From contig NC_091677.1 of NCBI RefSeq assembly GCF_042453785.1, positions 28,893,501 through 28,957,500 on the forward strand: DNA of 64,000 nucleotides. Reading direction: 5' to 3'. Positions 43,107-55,890 of the stretch are shown piece by piece. This DNA is from Malus domestica (lineage: Eukaryota > Streptophyta > Magnoliopsida > Rosales > Rosaceae). The position numbers were made by a program, and so were the translations under genes. Numbering within the stretch: position 1 is the stretch's first letter; each line of letters opens with the position of its first letter. The notes below the pieces were generated by a model that did no database searches, had not been told where the DNA came from, and saw nothing but the letters and a program-made list of their open reading frames with translations.

Positions 43107-44544
43107 ACCTAATTCCCAAATTGACCAAATCGCAATACTTCTGCTAAACTCCGAATTCAGATCCCTGCTCCACTCGCGATGAAGATGAAAGCCCTGGTTA
43201 ACCAAAATTTGTAAATTACATCGAATTATACTCCTTTTTTAAGTTTATGATGACTATAATGAAAATTGATATGTTAGTACTAGTATATGCTTCAAGATGA
43301 AATTTTTAATTAAAATAGAAAATGTAATGTTAGAGATATTAAATTTTCAAACTAAATAATGTGTTACCAAAAGAAATGAACACACTAATCAACGCTTAAG
43401 TAATAATCCAATACTCAATTTTCATATCATTTAGTTTACAAAATTTTGTTTAAAAATTTAACCTCTTTAGTATTATCCAAATAAAAATGAGATTTGACAC
43501 CATCTACACTTCCATGCTCATCTCCTTATCATTAATTCTGTTGCACTTTTTCGGCATTGTCACATTCCTCCTCTTTTAGGTCATTCATGTCTACATCACT
43601 CCGTTTAGGCACTTGACCCATGTGGTCTCCGTGCTTGAGCTTGTCTATGGGTATGAGTTGTTCAAGGAGAGGGTTGGGATTGCATTCGTGCTCGTTTTCG
43701 GGTATTTGACCATTTACGGAGTTGTTTGTTGCCATTTTCAGGTAGGCGGTGCACGACGGGGGGTTTTTTTGTGAGGATTGTAGTTGCTAATTGTAAAGTT
43801 GGTTGGGTTGTTGCATAGTGTGTTTTACCATGTCTACAAAGATAGAGATTAATTCTTCAAAATAATCAAAATTTAGAACTTGTTTGGATATGTTTTTAAA
43901 ATAACTGAAAACATTTTTGATGAAAATATTTTTAGAACCAATCTTTAGTGTTTCGTGTCCTCAATCGTTGGTTATTATAATGGTTGAAATTTAGCAAAAT
44001 GTGAGGCGAAGCCTAAATGTAAAGATTCAGATTCTTGGCATGCATATCAATACCAAATTGAATTCTCCCGTGGTGCTTTTCATATATAATGAATTTAAAA
44101 AAAATCAAATTGAAAAGTAAAAATAAAAATTCAATTACTAAATATTGGAAAGTAAAAAACTGGAATGATAAACTCACATTATTTTTAACTTCTAACACAC
44201 TCTTGTTTAATTTTATTCGTTGTTTTCAATTTTTTTATTCAATACGATAGCAAAAAAGAGAGGGACGTGTTAAAAAAAATATATGCGAAACTCACCTCTC
44301 TTAGAAAAATAGTTTAACTTTTGCTGTTTGCTTTTGTTATATTTATGAAATCAATGAAAATGTATTTTATCAAAGTTTAAAAAAAAGAAAAGTGGATGGC
44401 ATTTTAGTTTCATTTTAAAATTTACATGTTTTATTAAAGAAAAACAATTTTATATCTTAAAATGTTTCAATAAAAATGTCATGTTTATAGTGATGGCCTC
44501 TTAGCAGTAATGATAACTTTTTAAAATTTGGTTGCAGAAATTAT
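43107..44544. other. Intergenic upstream of the Tat-type element
   Basis: AT-rich. Apart from the short ORF listed at 43532-43735 I see no gene. 44540-44544 (ATTAT) is the candidate left TSD of the following retrotransposon, whose right end is missing. Confidence 0.4.
43532..43735 (-). CDS. Small hypothetical ORF (67 aa)
   Basis: ATG at 43735 opens MATNNSVNGQIPENEHECNP, a hydrophilic, acidic peptide with PNPLLEQLIPIDKLKHGDHM and an Asp/Glu-rich tail, stop at 43532. Composition is more protein-like than the surrounding AT-rich DNA, which has no repeats or other frames here. I recognise no domain. It could be a genuine small gene or the last exon of an eroded one. Confidence 0.35.
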   Translation of the reverse strand: MATNNSVNGQIPENEHECNPNPLLEQLIPIDKLKHGDHMGQVPKRSDVDMNDLKEEECDNAEKVQQN

Positions 44545-45114
44545 TGTGGGGCAAAAAATAATCAAGAAAATTATGAAGGCGACATGTGAATTTTTGGGTA
44601 AAAATGACAAAATTACTCTTGAGGCATACCAGAATTCCCATGCGCATGCAATGGACAATAACGGCTTAATCAAAGGAGAGTCAAAGGTGATCAAAATGAT
44701 ATTTATTCAAATCTCTCTCATCACTTCTCATCAAATCCTCACTCAAAAGGTAACTCTCAATTTTCCTATTCAATTTACGATTAATTGACAAATTAAGTGC
44801 AAGATATTATCTTACATAATATCTTGCAATTATATTCATATTTCCACCGTATATGGCCGATCCCTATTATCCAAATAGGGCTGGCCACTCCCCTATAAAT
44901 AGCCCCATTTTTCTCACTAAAATCCTAATTCATTCTCCCCTAAAAAATTTCCAAACATATTTTCTTTCAAATTCTAACTTTAGCATCATAGATTCTTCGC
45001 CCAAAACCCCCCATTCATCGTGGGTGTGTGAGGCTTTTGGTCTTAATCTTAGGTGTTATTATTTTGCAGGTGTATTTTCGTTAAATGAGAAGACGACATA
45101 AATTTGCATCCACA
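44545..45114 (+). repeat. 5' LTR of the Tat-type element (570 bp) with TATA box
   Basis: Runs TGTGGGGCAAAA ... TTGCATCCACA. TATA box CCTATAAATAGCCC at 44892-44905. Directly after comes AATTGGTGCTTTCATTGAGA, the primer site form common in plant Ty3 elements. The preceding 5 bases are ATTAT. Confidence 0.8.
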
Positions 45115-45270
45115 AATTGGTGCTTTCATTGAGAGTCTTGATTCACACGCTCGAAGAAGACTCTCGTATTCAAAGTTTCTAATTTCACGTTCATTTGTAT
45201 ATTTTTTGTACGTTCTTATTCCTATAATTTTTTTATAAAGTTCTTTGAATAAACGTAAAAGAAAAGTATA

Positions 45271-47764
45271 ATGAGTAGAAATTCAGAAACCACGATGAAC
45301 AGAACTTCCTATGTTCAAGGATTAGGACCACCACGATCCACGAGGCTCAACGCGACGACGAGTGGAGCGGCACCACCCTCAAAGGGCACCATCGTGGCTA
45401 TGCAGTAGCCACCATAGCAACAGCCACTGTGGCAGTTCACTATGAGATCCAAACCCACGGTGAAGGCATCACCTTGCAGCCGCAAGCCTAGGCCTATGCT
45501 ACCTTGCAGCAATGAGCTCAAGCTCGTGCTACAAGGGAGCCTAGCACTGCCCATTGCGAGCAGGCCCAAGACACAACCGCAGTTGCCAAGATAGTGGCCC
45601 AAGCCACGCCGAGGAAAGCCCAGCGCCTATGCGCTCTAGCAGCCCAGTCCGTGCTGATGGCCCGACCTATTTCTGTGGCCCAATCCACGATCCAGCCCAC
45701 TCCCGTGGTCCTCCAAGCAATCCCGATCGTTCCAAGATCAATTCAATCATCCCAACTTCATATTTCTAGACTTACGATTGAACATAAAGTATTTTCACTT
45801 TATTTCTCCGTAGATTTGACATATCCTAACTCAAATCTTGCGCCTGGAATTCCTTACACTTCCATTACTCAAGGAGACACGTACTGTCCAAGCTCTTCCA
45901 ATCTATATGGCGAACAACACTTGTCTCGACAAGTCATAAAGTTGATAAGTGCTCTCGTGTAACAGATGACCTTGGTGAATCAGCTTTTGCAGCATGCCCC
46001 AGATATAATGTCCCGAAGTAGGACAAAGGCAGATGACGAACCTCTCAAGTAGCGTCTCGGAAACTAGCCTATCGACCAGCCACGAACCGAGCGTTCGGGT
46101 AGTGTACACTTTTGACTGGGTCCCCGAGATAGCGTATGTTCTCGTCTTAGCGTGCAGAGGAGTGTGCATTCTCGGTTAGGCCCACGGACGAGCATACATT
46201 CACGGTTGAGGCCACACTTCGATAATCAACATAAGCAACCTTCTAGGCAAAGTGTTCATTTGCGGTTAGGCCCGCAAAGAGCATCCTCCACCTCACATTG
46301 GAGTAGGCAGCACAGCGGACGAATAGAAGCAATCACTCAATCAGGCTCAAGTTTAATTGACAACCTGTGAGAAATTTGCTCACCTGCTAGAAACGTACCA
46401 CATGCACCGCAATTGTGGCATAGATGAGCTGAACACATGGAAGAGCAGCCTAGACTAGTAGGTCACGACAGGGGGCAGCCGAGAGCTCCGCTACCCCCAA
46501 CAAAGGCAAATTCATGAAGAAGTAGAGAGGCTCATGACCGAACGATTGCACGATTTCCAACGTAACGAGGTCACTTACGATGCATTACAACAGAACATAA
46601 ACCAACATAAGCAGATCAGCCTTCACGTACAAGATCGAGCATGCAGAGCCTCCATGTAAGTTCAGCATGCCATATTTCACATTCTTCAAAGGAGATGGAA
46701 ACCCGAAAAGACACTTTAAGCACTACCGAAGTATAATAGTCATTTACTGGAACAACGACGCTCTCATGTGAAATATATTCACCATCACTCTGCAAGGAGA
46801 GACGTAAGATTGGTTTCACACCCTGTTGCCACAATCTAGCCGGAGTTTTGATGAGCTTTCTTTGGTTTTTACCAAAGAATATTCATTATACCGCTCGATC
46901 AAGAAGAAGTTTGACCATTTGTTCAACGTTAATGTGAAGAAGTTCAAAGCAGAGAAGGCAAAGATAATCGGATGCGACAACTCGATAGTTAGTGCAGCTT
47001 TCTAAAAAGGACTTCTAGCAGATCACCCACTGTTTGGAGAATTGATCATGAAAAAAGATCTAACTCTTGCACACTTTTTTGCTATGGCATAGAAGCATGT
47101 ACTTTGGGACGGGGCTTGGCGAGCAGACAAGGTACCCGAGTATCCTCGAATAAAATATGTAGTAGCTCAAAAGAAAGAGGATAGAAAGCAATACAATAAC
47201 AAAAGTAGGTATAAGGCAAAGCGTAAAGACCGATCCACGACCAAAGAAGGCCTGACGCTCAAGAACTACTCTAAGTTCACGATCTCGATCCACCGAATCC
47301 TCCGTGATATCAAAAGCGAACCATGGTTTAAGATGCCGAAACAATCAAATAAAGATACTTCCAAGTTGGACCATACCAAGTATTGTGGATTCCATCGAGG
47401 TCCCGGTCACACAACTGACGACTGCTACACTTGGAACAACTACCTAGATAAGCTCGTGAAAGAAGGCAAGGTCGACATATACTTGGACAAGCTAGCTGGG
47501 CAGCCTAGAAGGAACGTAGACGCTGACAAAAAGCCGTTAACCAAGACAATTCGGATTAATGACATTAACGTCGAATCCGAGCACTTGAGGGCAACCAATA
47601 ACTCCAAGAAGGAAAAGATCCAACATGCTCTACTAGTCTCACAGGTCCAAGCAGTCAACACCCAACCTAGACCCATCGTTGGCTTTACCGAGCAGGATGC
47701 TGAAGGCGTTGATTTCCCACATGATGATGCACTAGTGGTATCTGTCCAACTAGCCTACGTATAG
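45271..47764 (+). pseudogene. gag: gag of the Tat-type element, disrupted
   Basis: ATG at 45271 (MSRNSETTMNRTSYVQ). Frames break repeatedly. Gag core is readable at 46660-47090 (FKGDGNPKRHFKHY, DWFHTLLPQ, TKEYSLYRSIKKKFDHLFNV). The C-terminal Cys/His segment YCGFHRGPGHTTDDC lies in the open stretch 47333-47764. Within the readable parts, stops replace glutamine codons of the family (for example at the T-DWF, F-KGL and A-KHV positions). Non-functional. Confidence 0.75.
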
Positions 47765-47772
47765 TCAACATA

Positions 47773-48009
47773 ATGATTGTTGATAACGGAAGTGCAATCA
47801 ATCTACTGCAACTCTTAGTAGTTCAGAAGATGGGCCTGGAAAACACAATCATACGCCGAGTGGAGGTGCTCATCGGATTCAATGAACACATCTCGATTGC
47901 CATCGGTAACATTACATTTAAAGTGAGAACACCACCAGTTGTCTCAAAGCAGATGTTCACAATAATAAGCGACCCGTTTCCCTACAATGGGATTTTAGGG
48001 CGACCTTAG
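47773..48009 (+). pseudogene. pro: Aspartic protease domain of the Tat-type element
   Basis: The active-site segment reads IVDNGSAINLL (family D-[SN]-G-S/A), followed by ILIG-like LIGFNEHISI and flap region, ending GILGRP. The next codon, tryptophan in the family, is TAG. As a retropepsin it would cleave Gag-Pol; here it is isolated by stops. Confidence 0.75.
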
Positions 48010-48528
48010 CTAATAAACCTGGATGCTGTAACCTTTATCAAGTATAAAAAAATTTGATTCCACATCCTAGGAGGAGGAGTCAGAGAAATCAAGTCTGACT
48101 AGGCCACATCTCGACTATGCATTATGCAAGTGCTGAAGAAGTAAAAAAAGAAGACCTTTACCCTTGTAGAGGCTACCAAGGTCCAAAGGGACGATAAAGC
48201 TACCAAATAGCAATTACAACAGTCAGATTAAGAACATGGTGTCCAAATCAACGCACTAGCAGATGAGATGGGATGGAAACTCGAAGAGGATGTTAAACAC
48301 ATCATTCTTGATCCCTACCAGCCGTAGAAGATTGCTAGAATCAACTCATGTCTGAGCTCGAAAGAAAATAAGGAATTCACGGTTTTCCTTAGGGAAAGTC
48401 GTAACGTCTTTGCATGGTCACCTTTTGACATGCCCGACATCGACCCCAAGATAGCTTGCCACAAGATGCACGTTGACCCCGCTGCCAAACTGGTGATCTA
48501 AAAGAAAAGACATTTTACACTTGAACGA

Positions 48529-48984
48529 GTGGCAATCATTGAAGTAAAAATTGATAAGTTATTAGAAGCCAGATTCATAAAAGAGGTAACACACTCAACA
48601 TGGCTTGCCAACGTCATACTAGTGATGAAGAAAGAGAAGGGGAAATTGAGGGTTTGCGTAGACTACACCGACCTCAGCAAAGGATGCTCGAATGATCCCT
48701 ATCCAGTTCCCCAAATCGATCTACTAGTAGATTTAACTTCTGGGAACCAGCTGTTCAATTTCTTGGATGCATACTCAAGCTACAACCAAATAGCCATGTA
48801 CGAGCCCGATAAGAAGAAAACCGCGTTCGCGATCAAACGAGGCACCTACTGCTACAAGGTCATGTTTTTTTGCCTCAAGAACGCGAGAGCCACTTCCCAA
48901 CTACTGGTAAACATGATGTTCAAGAAGCAAATTAGAGTAACTATGAAAGTCTACGTCGACGACATCATGGTGAAGGTTAAATAG
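48529..48984 (+). pseudogene. pol: Reverse transcriptase domain of the Tat-type element
   Basis: About 150 residues are readable: LRVCVDYTDLSKG, PQIDLLVDLTSG, FLDAYSSYNQI and the catalytic YVDDIMVK (YVDD). Several positions depart from the family. A TAG follows YVDD by a few codons. The thumb and connection parts that follow are mostly unreadable to 49190. Confidence 0.85.
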
Positions 48985-49191
48985 TGATTAGACTATATCG
49001 GCAACTTGGCGAAAACTTTCGACATCGTTAGAAAGTACAAGATGAAGATCAATCTCGCCAAATACACATTTGAAGTATTTTCAGGAAGATTCTCAGACCA
49101 TATTTTCAAGCTCATACGGTCATTGACTCATTATCCTTTACGATTAATCCTACATGGTCCAGATACTTCTCAATGAACAATGAAGTGAGCG

Positions 49192-49657
49192 TTGGAACTT
49201 GGCCAATACGACTTAGTTTTTCAACCCTGCACGGCGATAAAAGCCCAAGCCTTGGCGTACTTCATAGCAGAATTCACACCTAGCCTAGGCGACGTAATAG
49301 AATGGTTCAACGATGCCCCAGAGGTAATCGAGCACATTCTAACCACGCCTGCTTCACCAGATGGAGACTTTTGGCATTTACATGTTGACAACACATTCGA
49401 CTACAAGAGCTTGGGAGCAGGCGTGGTCCTTGTCACCCTAGAACGGTTCGATGCTTAAGCAGGCAATCACTTTAGGCTTCAAAACATCCAACAATAAAGC
49501 AGAGTATGAAGCCCTACTAGCAGGCCTTCAAATGGCAAAATATTTAGCGGTGAAAAAGCTTGCAATTCATTCCGATTCCCAGCTAATCACCAGCCAAACT
49601 ACTGGGGAGTACACAGCAAAGCATTCGAAGATGGCGCAATACCTAAAGACAGTGTGA
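49192..49657 (+). pseudogene. pol: RNase H domain of the Tat-type element
   Basis: First LGQYDLVFQP...AQALAYFIAEF (RT-RNase H linker), then WHLHVDNTFDYKSLGAGVVL (first catalytic Asp), a frame change near 49455, SNNKAEYEALLAGL (catalytic Glu) and LAIHSDSQLI (catalytic Asp). Typical Ty3 archaeal-style RNase H, split by one stop and frameshift. Confidence 0.75.
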
Positions 49658-49879
49658 AAGCAGCTTACGGCATTACAGACTTACACCATCACTCAAGTTC
49701 CGCAGGCAGGCAACGCCCATGTGGACGCGAGCCAGTCTAGGCTCCACCCTTGACCACCAACTCAAACACTATTTTGATGGAGTATCTAGACAAGCCAAGT
49801 ATAGAGGCGGAGCCAGCAGTCGAGGTGTTATAGGTTAGTACAACTTCAAACTAGCAAAATTCCATTATAGACTACCTGG

Positions 49880-51079
49880 TCAATGGCACACTTCCCCTGG
49901 AAAGATTGGAGTCTGGAAAGCTCCAAATAAAGGCAGCACGCTACTACATGTGGAACGACATTCTCGTCCGAAGATCCTATACTGGACCACATCTCTACTG
50001 CTTAGTGCTTCTCGACAGCCTAAAGGATATAAGTTCAATCTATGAAGGTGTTTGTGGAAATCACTTCGGAGGCCGATCCTTAACACATTAAGCTCTTAAC
50101 GCAGGCTACTATTAGCCAACTATGCATCAAGATGCTAAGGGGTTAGTACAAAAGTATGACCATTGCCAATGCTACAAGCCAATACCAGTACTGTTTGCCA
50201 GCGAACTATACTTGCATGTGAGCCCTTGACCATTCATGCAATGGGCAATCAACTTGGTAGGGCCAATGATGCCCGCTACTAGGGGTAGAGGCATGATGGC
50301 GACTGACTACTTAACTAAGTGGGTAGAAGCAAAGCCCATGACAACCACAACTCAGACAGACATAGAGCGCTTCATATAAAGGAACATCATTTGCCGATTT
50401 GGCATCCTTCAATCCATCGTCACAGACAATGACTCGTAATTCGGGCAAAGATTTGGCGAAGTTCTTCTAGAAATATAGCATCAAGTAGTACATGTACACG
50501 TCGAGGTATCCCTAAGGCAATGGGCAGGTTGAAGCATCCAACAAGATGATTCTTGATTGCCTCAAGAAATCCATTTTCGGCAAGAAGGGAAAATGGTCAT
50601 ATGAACTTTCTGGATGTCTATGGGCATATCTCACCACCAAATGATGACCAACCGGTGAGACTTATTTCTATTTGGCATTTAGTTCAGAAGCAATCATTTC
50701 TCCCAATGTCATTATGCCAAGTATCAACATTCTACTGTCAAGCATCGAGCATAACAAAAATGAGATGGCCACAAACTTAGATCTAGCAGAGGAGAAACGT
50801 GAGAAGGTCATCACCCACATCGCAACCTACTAGCAACAGCTTCTCTCTAGCTATAATAAAAGGGCCAAGATCTAGCAGTTCCAGCCTGGAGATCTAGTGC
50901 TAAGAAAAGCCTTCAACATTGCTTACATAGAAAACTCCAAAAAGATGGATTCCATTTGGGAAGGTCATTACAAGATCAGCAGAGTAGACGGCAATGGTAG
51001 TTACACCATCGCCACCATAAACGACAAAAGGATCGAAAAACAGTGGAATGCTTACAATCTAAGAAAGTACTATACGTGA
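49880..51079 (+). pseudogene. pol: Integrase of the Tat-type element
   Basis: N-terminal zinc-binding part is eroded (KYDHCQCYKP at 50150-50185). Catalytic core pieces: MQWAINLVGPM, ATDYLTKWVEAKP and SIVTDNDS, then C-terminal LVLRKAFN...GHYKISRVDGNGSYTI...WNAYNLRKYY to 51079. In three clear cases a tryptophan or glutamine codon is now a stop. Non-functional. Confidence 0.8.
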
Positions 51080-52321
51080 CCTCCCACTACTTCAAAGCCT
51101 GAAGACTCAAGCAGCTCGACGGGCACCACCTCACAAGTCGAGGACTATCAAGTTGTTATGTAGTTCCTACCTTATAACTAAGTTTTTGTTCGTTTCACTC
51201 GTTTTTCAATGAGGAATTCAGAAGTAATTTATAACTTAGCTCGGCTGCATGCTTACAAAAACTGATCACTCTTGCACTTCAAAAGAAGATCATGCCCTTC
51301 TTAGGGACTTATCGCAGGAATTGCACCTCCTGGGGACCAACCATGCTCTCTAATACGGGAGGATAAACTTTACACTCCGAATATCCAAACGTGGGTGAGT
51401 AGGGTTGCCCTGGTGCAACTAGGTACACGATGGCTTGCGCCGGGATTCCTAGAAGTAGCCATATGGTCTTTTTCAAGGCTTAGCTAACAAAAGAATTTTG
51501 GGTCTTTTAGCCTAATCCGCGGGGAGCTGGGCCTCAGAGATAGAAGAGGCACATTACGCAGTACGCCCTATGGACGGCTGCCCTGGAACCTTAAAGCTGC
51601 TATTGAGTGCACTAAGGTAGTCTACGGTTTCTAGAAGATTGCCTATGGTTTGCCATTCGAGCAATAAGCTGCGCTAAACTTATACAACTGCACATTTTTG
51701 TGAAAGGTTAAACAAGTTAACATGGAAGCTTTATCCATTTTCGACATGCCACGCAATCGATAAGCCTCACCTTTGCCAAGCGTAAAATGATCGTGTAGAT
51801 CTATGCTAATTCTTAAAGTGTTGTGATACTTGCTACGCGACCCATATAATTGGTTACATAAAGAGCAGGGAGTTTTCTCGGACCTTTGCCTATGAAATTC
51901 CATATAACCATGTACTTTTGATACCAAAGGTTAGTGAATTTCATGACTTTTATATGTTGTGATGCAGGTGACGCAACTTAAAGGATTGAAGAAAGCCAAG
52001 GTTAATAGCCTAATGGTTACGCAGACTTGTCTGCTTCTGTAAGTAAGGCTTCTGGCTGCCGACCCTCTGGCTAGCAACTTTGCAAAAATTTTACACCAAC
52101 ATCTATGGCTGCATAGGCTATGGTGGCCTGTCTACTTATAAAAAAGCAGCACGCCTACCGCTGATCTAAAAGTCAAACGTTGGGTGTAAACAAAAGAAGC
52201 GAAGATGGAGAAAAACGAAGGAAGCAAGTTTATTAAATTTTCTAGTAAAATTGATAAACAAATAGCAAAGGCCGAAGGAGTTCAAGAAAAGCAAAAATCA
52301 ACAAGGAAAACAAAGAAAATC
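51080..52321 (+). other. Noncoding 3' internal region of the Tat-type element
   Basis: Between the integrase stop and the antisense ORF. It contains no readable gene, no LTR and no clear polypurine tract. Scattered short GCTGC/CTATGG motifs have no evident structure. Confidence 0.5.
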
Positions 52322-52776
52322 TTAAAGATGACCTAAAAAACTACTCTTTAGCAGCTTGGACATCCCACGACTACTCGCAAACCACACCTTTAGCAGCCCC
52401 AACACACTCAGCAACGACATCATCCAGCGCTTTACCCCGGCTGCTCTAACCTGAGCACCAACCTTTTCGACTACTTCACCAATAGAGGCCTCAAAAGTAA
52501 AGGGAAACAAGTCTTCTGGAGAAATAAAGAAGATCTTGAAGTCTTTCCCAGCAAACTTAAAGTCAAATGGCCTACCAAAAAGACGATCTACATAACCCAA
52601 CTTGTAGAAATCGGCCTAACTATGAACAAGCGAACCTTTGAACCTGGCCTTCTCACCCTCTAGTTACTTGTTCTTATCGAGCAGACCAACACGGACGCAG
52701 TGCAGCTCATCCACTTCTTTCTTCAAACTTTCGTTGATCTTCAGCGCACATTGGAGTTCCAACACTTGGGGTTCAA
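52322..52776 (-). pseudogene. Antisense ORF of the Tat-type element, truncated by insertion
   Basis: The minus-strand frame is readable from 52776 to 52322: heptad-rich start (INESLKKEVDELHCVRVGLL), two stops, then ADFYKLGYVDRLFGRPFDFK and a hydrophobic tail. Antisense ORFs in this place are a known feature of Tat elements. Its 5' part is cut off exactly where the Athila LTR begins. Compare 7583-8251. Confidence 0.6.
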
Positions 52777-55700
52777 TGATGTGGTAGAAACTAACACACA
52801 AATTAAACACTATAATTTGGAAAATCGTAGTATGAGCAAGTAGGGATCGTTCTAGGCCAGGGATTTCAACACAAATTAAACTTAAAAACTGAAAACTAAG
52901 CTAGACTAACACAAAATAAGAATTGAGGGGGTTTTTGAACGAATTTGAACTTAAAACAAGTAAATTAAAGAAAGAAATTAAGTTCGGTACGAAAATTGGG
53001 TGAAAGGCTAGTTAGAGGATTCTTCTCCACACATGAAACATATGCATACAAATTGATTTCCAGTTATTATTCCTATAAACCATGAACGACAATGCCCCAA
53101 ATTAATTGTGAACTGCACAAATTAACTCTCAGCTTTTCCTAGATTCATTGAATTGGACTCAGCGACGCAACCAAATTATTCTTATCAAGTTCCCTATATG
53201 AACAGCATGATAGAGATACATATCAAAGATCATTAAGTTCTGTGAAAAGCATAAGCATTGACAAGGCATTCATAACCATGAACTACATGATACTCCTGCC
53301 AGGAATTTACTTAACTCAATCATGACTAGTGACTTTTACTACTTGTAAATATAAGTTCATAACGATTAGGTGAAATTCCCTTATATTCTAGCATCAAATC
53401 CCTGCATGCAAACTAAGTGTGCACCCTTAATCAACACACAAGAATAAGTTCTTAATAAAATAGATAAGTAAATTGCATTCACGATTTATGAAACAATAAC
53501 TGGATGTAATCAATTCATACGAAACATATGATCATGGCTTCGAATTCACCTCTAGCTAAAAAGAAATTTAGTTACACATGTTTGTCATAACTAAATAAAA
53601 ACAATCTAAATTAAACATTGAAATCAAATAAGAATAGAAAGAACTCTGAGACACTCCAGCAATGGCAGATTCGGCTCCTCCTCTAGATGGCAGAATTAGC
53701 TCATTTTCTCCTTGCAAGCACGGCTCAAAATCTCATTCTCTCATCCAGAAACCTGTGGCACTCTCACCAATTTTCTTTCTAAAAATTCTTTTTGAAAGCT
53801 GCGGCAATAACTTGTATTTATAGGGCTAGGGCACAGCCTACTTTGTGGTGGAAAAGGATTGAGTTGTTTGCAGTGTTTTAGGACTCCTTAAATCAAATTA
53901 GAAGTGGTTGAATGTGATAAGGAATCCCCCTTGCAACTGGAGATAAGGTAAGATAGGATAAGGATATGATAAGATAAGGTTGAGATAAAACAGAACTGGA
54001 TAAGATAAGGTAAGTTTGGATAAGGATATGATATGATTAGATAAGGTTTCCCTTTAATTTTTGATTCCTTGTCTCCCAAGCCTCACTCTTAATTCCTCCA
54101 TATCGTAGCACATTTCTAGCATTATTTAAACCCTAAAAACGTCCATCCAAAGTGCTCCCCACGCATGCTATCCAATCCAAGTCCAAAACTGCTCCAAATT
54201 GCTTCATTTAGCCATTTATTGTCATTTTTGCCAATTGGACCTACAAACATACGAAAATAGCTTAAATCACTATAATAAATAGAAACTAACGCACTAAATG
54301 CAAAGAAATAAGCTAACAAAGTCGCATAAATATGTGGTGTAAACTTGCAAGTGCACAAGAGAGTCGTAATATAACGGTTTGCAAGTCCAAGTATCATTCC
54401 CACAAGGATTCTAATTAAAGCTCCAATTTGATGAACTAAACCAAATCTAATAATATTAATGACACACAACCCCAAACAACGAACTAGACTCGATCTTAAT
54501 TAATAAATCAGTCAAGGATGTGAAGAATTTGTTGTGATGATTTTATAAGCGAACAAAAACAGAACCTTAAGTAAAAACTGAAATTAAAGAAAAGAAAATG
54601 TTGTGTTTTAAGGCAAATGATGAAAATCTAGGGATTCAGAATCAACCACAAGCAATCTAGTTTAGGTTTCAATGCATTCAATGGATCTTTCAATTCTTTA
54701 GATGATAATTCCCGTATCTAAGTCCTTGTCAGGCACATTAGACCATAGTTTTCCTTAAGTGAATGATTCTCTCCTAGTTCAGCCAGATGTCATATATCCT
54801 AACATGCAGTCTATCCTGGTTAAGGCATAAATTTAATAAGTAGGACTCTTTACGCTCTAGAAAACAAGGGAACCAAGCAAACCATTATTCTTTGTCAAGC
54901 AATAATGTAATTTACCACACTTAACCACAAGAAGCTAATTGAATTATATTGCTAGTTCAGCCTCAAATTCATCTTCCAATCTTACTAGATGCAAAGTCCT
55001 AAGGTGATCAATCAAAGAACTCAAACAAACAGTAACAATTCAAACAGTGATTAAGCATTTATCTAAAAGAAACTAGAAATCCAATGAATAACATTAAAAA
55101 CCATAAACATCCATGCTAGGGCATCATCCTAACCCTAGAAAAAGAGTTTAGTTACTCATAAAATCTGAAAACATAATTAAAAATCTTTAAAACATGAAAA
55201 ACTTCGGAAGGATGGAAAGCGGCTGCTGCTCTTCTTTTGGTTCCTTGCTGCGACCCCCCTAAAGCACGTGCCCAAAAACCCCCTTTATATGGTAGACAAG
55301 TCCTAACATAATTAGGTCTTGTGATATCCTTTGTATTGCATAACTGAATGATGTGGCAAGTAAACTTCCCAAATAATTACTTCAAACCCATTCGAAATAG
55401 GATTAAAGCCAGCTCAACACGTTCTATCTTGGGCTTTGGACTTCGACTGAATTATGACTCGAAAAACCCAACAGACTTCGCAATTTCCGCATAGACTAGG
55501 CTGACCGGCGTCTTGTACGAAAACCTTCATAACATTGTCTAGAAAACTCGAAATTACAGTCCGTAAAATTCCTCTGAAAGCTAACATCCATATCTTTCCA
55601 ATGGTATAAGGCTCAACAGCTGGTTCATTCTAAGGAAGTACAGTTTAATCCGTAAAGTTGACTGATCTGCACAAACAGCTTCTGCTTCCAGCATGCCAAC

Positions 55701-55874
55701 TCATTTTAATCGCAAAAGTGCTCATTTTTCTTCTTTCTTCATCTTCACTCTTCAAATCTAAGAAAAACATAAAATTAAGTGAAACAAACTAAATTCACTC
55801 AAAAACATAACAAGAATCGAAACTAAAGGGCGTTAAAATGTATGCAATATTGGTCGTATCAATATGCTTCTATC
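52777..55874 (-). repeat. 3' LTR of the Athila-type element, split by a nested solo LTR
   Basis: 52777-54334 plus 55866-55874 form one LTR of about 1567 bp (minus strand TGATAGAAGCATATTTATGC ... CTACCACATCA). It matches 60837-62158 closely over 52777-54058. It contains runs of AAGATAAGGTAAG/GGATATGAT at 53940-54045. Confidence 0.85.
54335..55860 (-). repeat. Nested solo LTR (1526 bp)
   Basis: Runs TGGTGTAAACTTGC ... TTGGTCGTATCA, flanked by ATATG on both sides (54330-54334, 55861-55865). Removing it with one TSD copy restores a continuous Athila LTR start next to the polypurine tract. It looks like a related but distinct Ty3 LTR family. No internal region remains. Confidence 0.85.
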
Positions 55875-55890
55875 AAATTCCCCCACACTT
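55875..55890 (-). other. Polypurine tract of the Athila-type element
   Basis: The minus strand reads TAAGTGTGGGGGAATT immediately before the LTR start TGATAG. This is the plus-strand primer form typical of plant Athila elements. Confidence 0.75.

Larger units (their letters stand above)
44545..52776 (+). mobile_element. Degenerate Ty3 retrotransposon, Tat type, 3' part missing
   Basis: Order is LTR, primer site, gag, protease, RT, RNase H, integrase, noncoding stretch, antisense ORF; then cut at 52777 by the inserted Athila-type element. RT block DYTDLSKGC...DPYPVPQIDLLVDLTSGNQL and the antisense ORF point to the Tat lineage. The frame is interrupted by more than fifteen stops. No 3' LTR is found in the window. 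Confidence 0.85.

Noticed and set aside
54335..55860. Second 3' LTR belonging to the Athila-type element
   Set aside because: A separate 5-bp TSD (ATATG) and different termini show it is an independent solo LTR.
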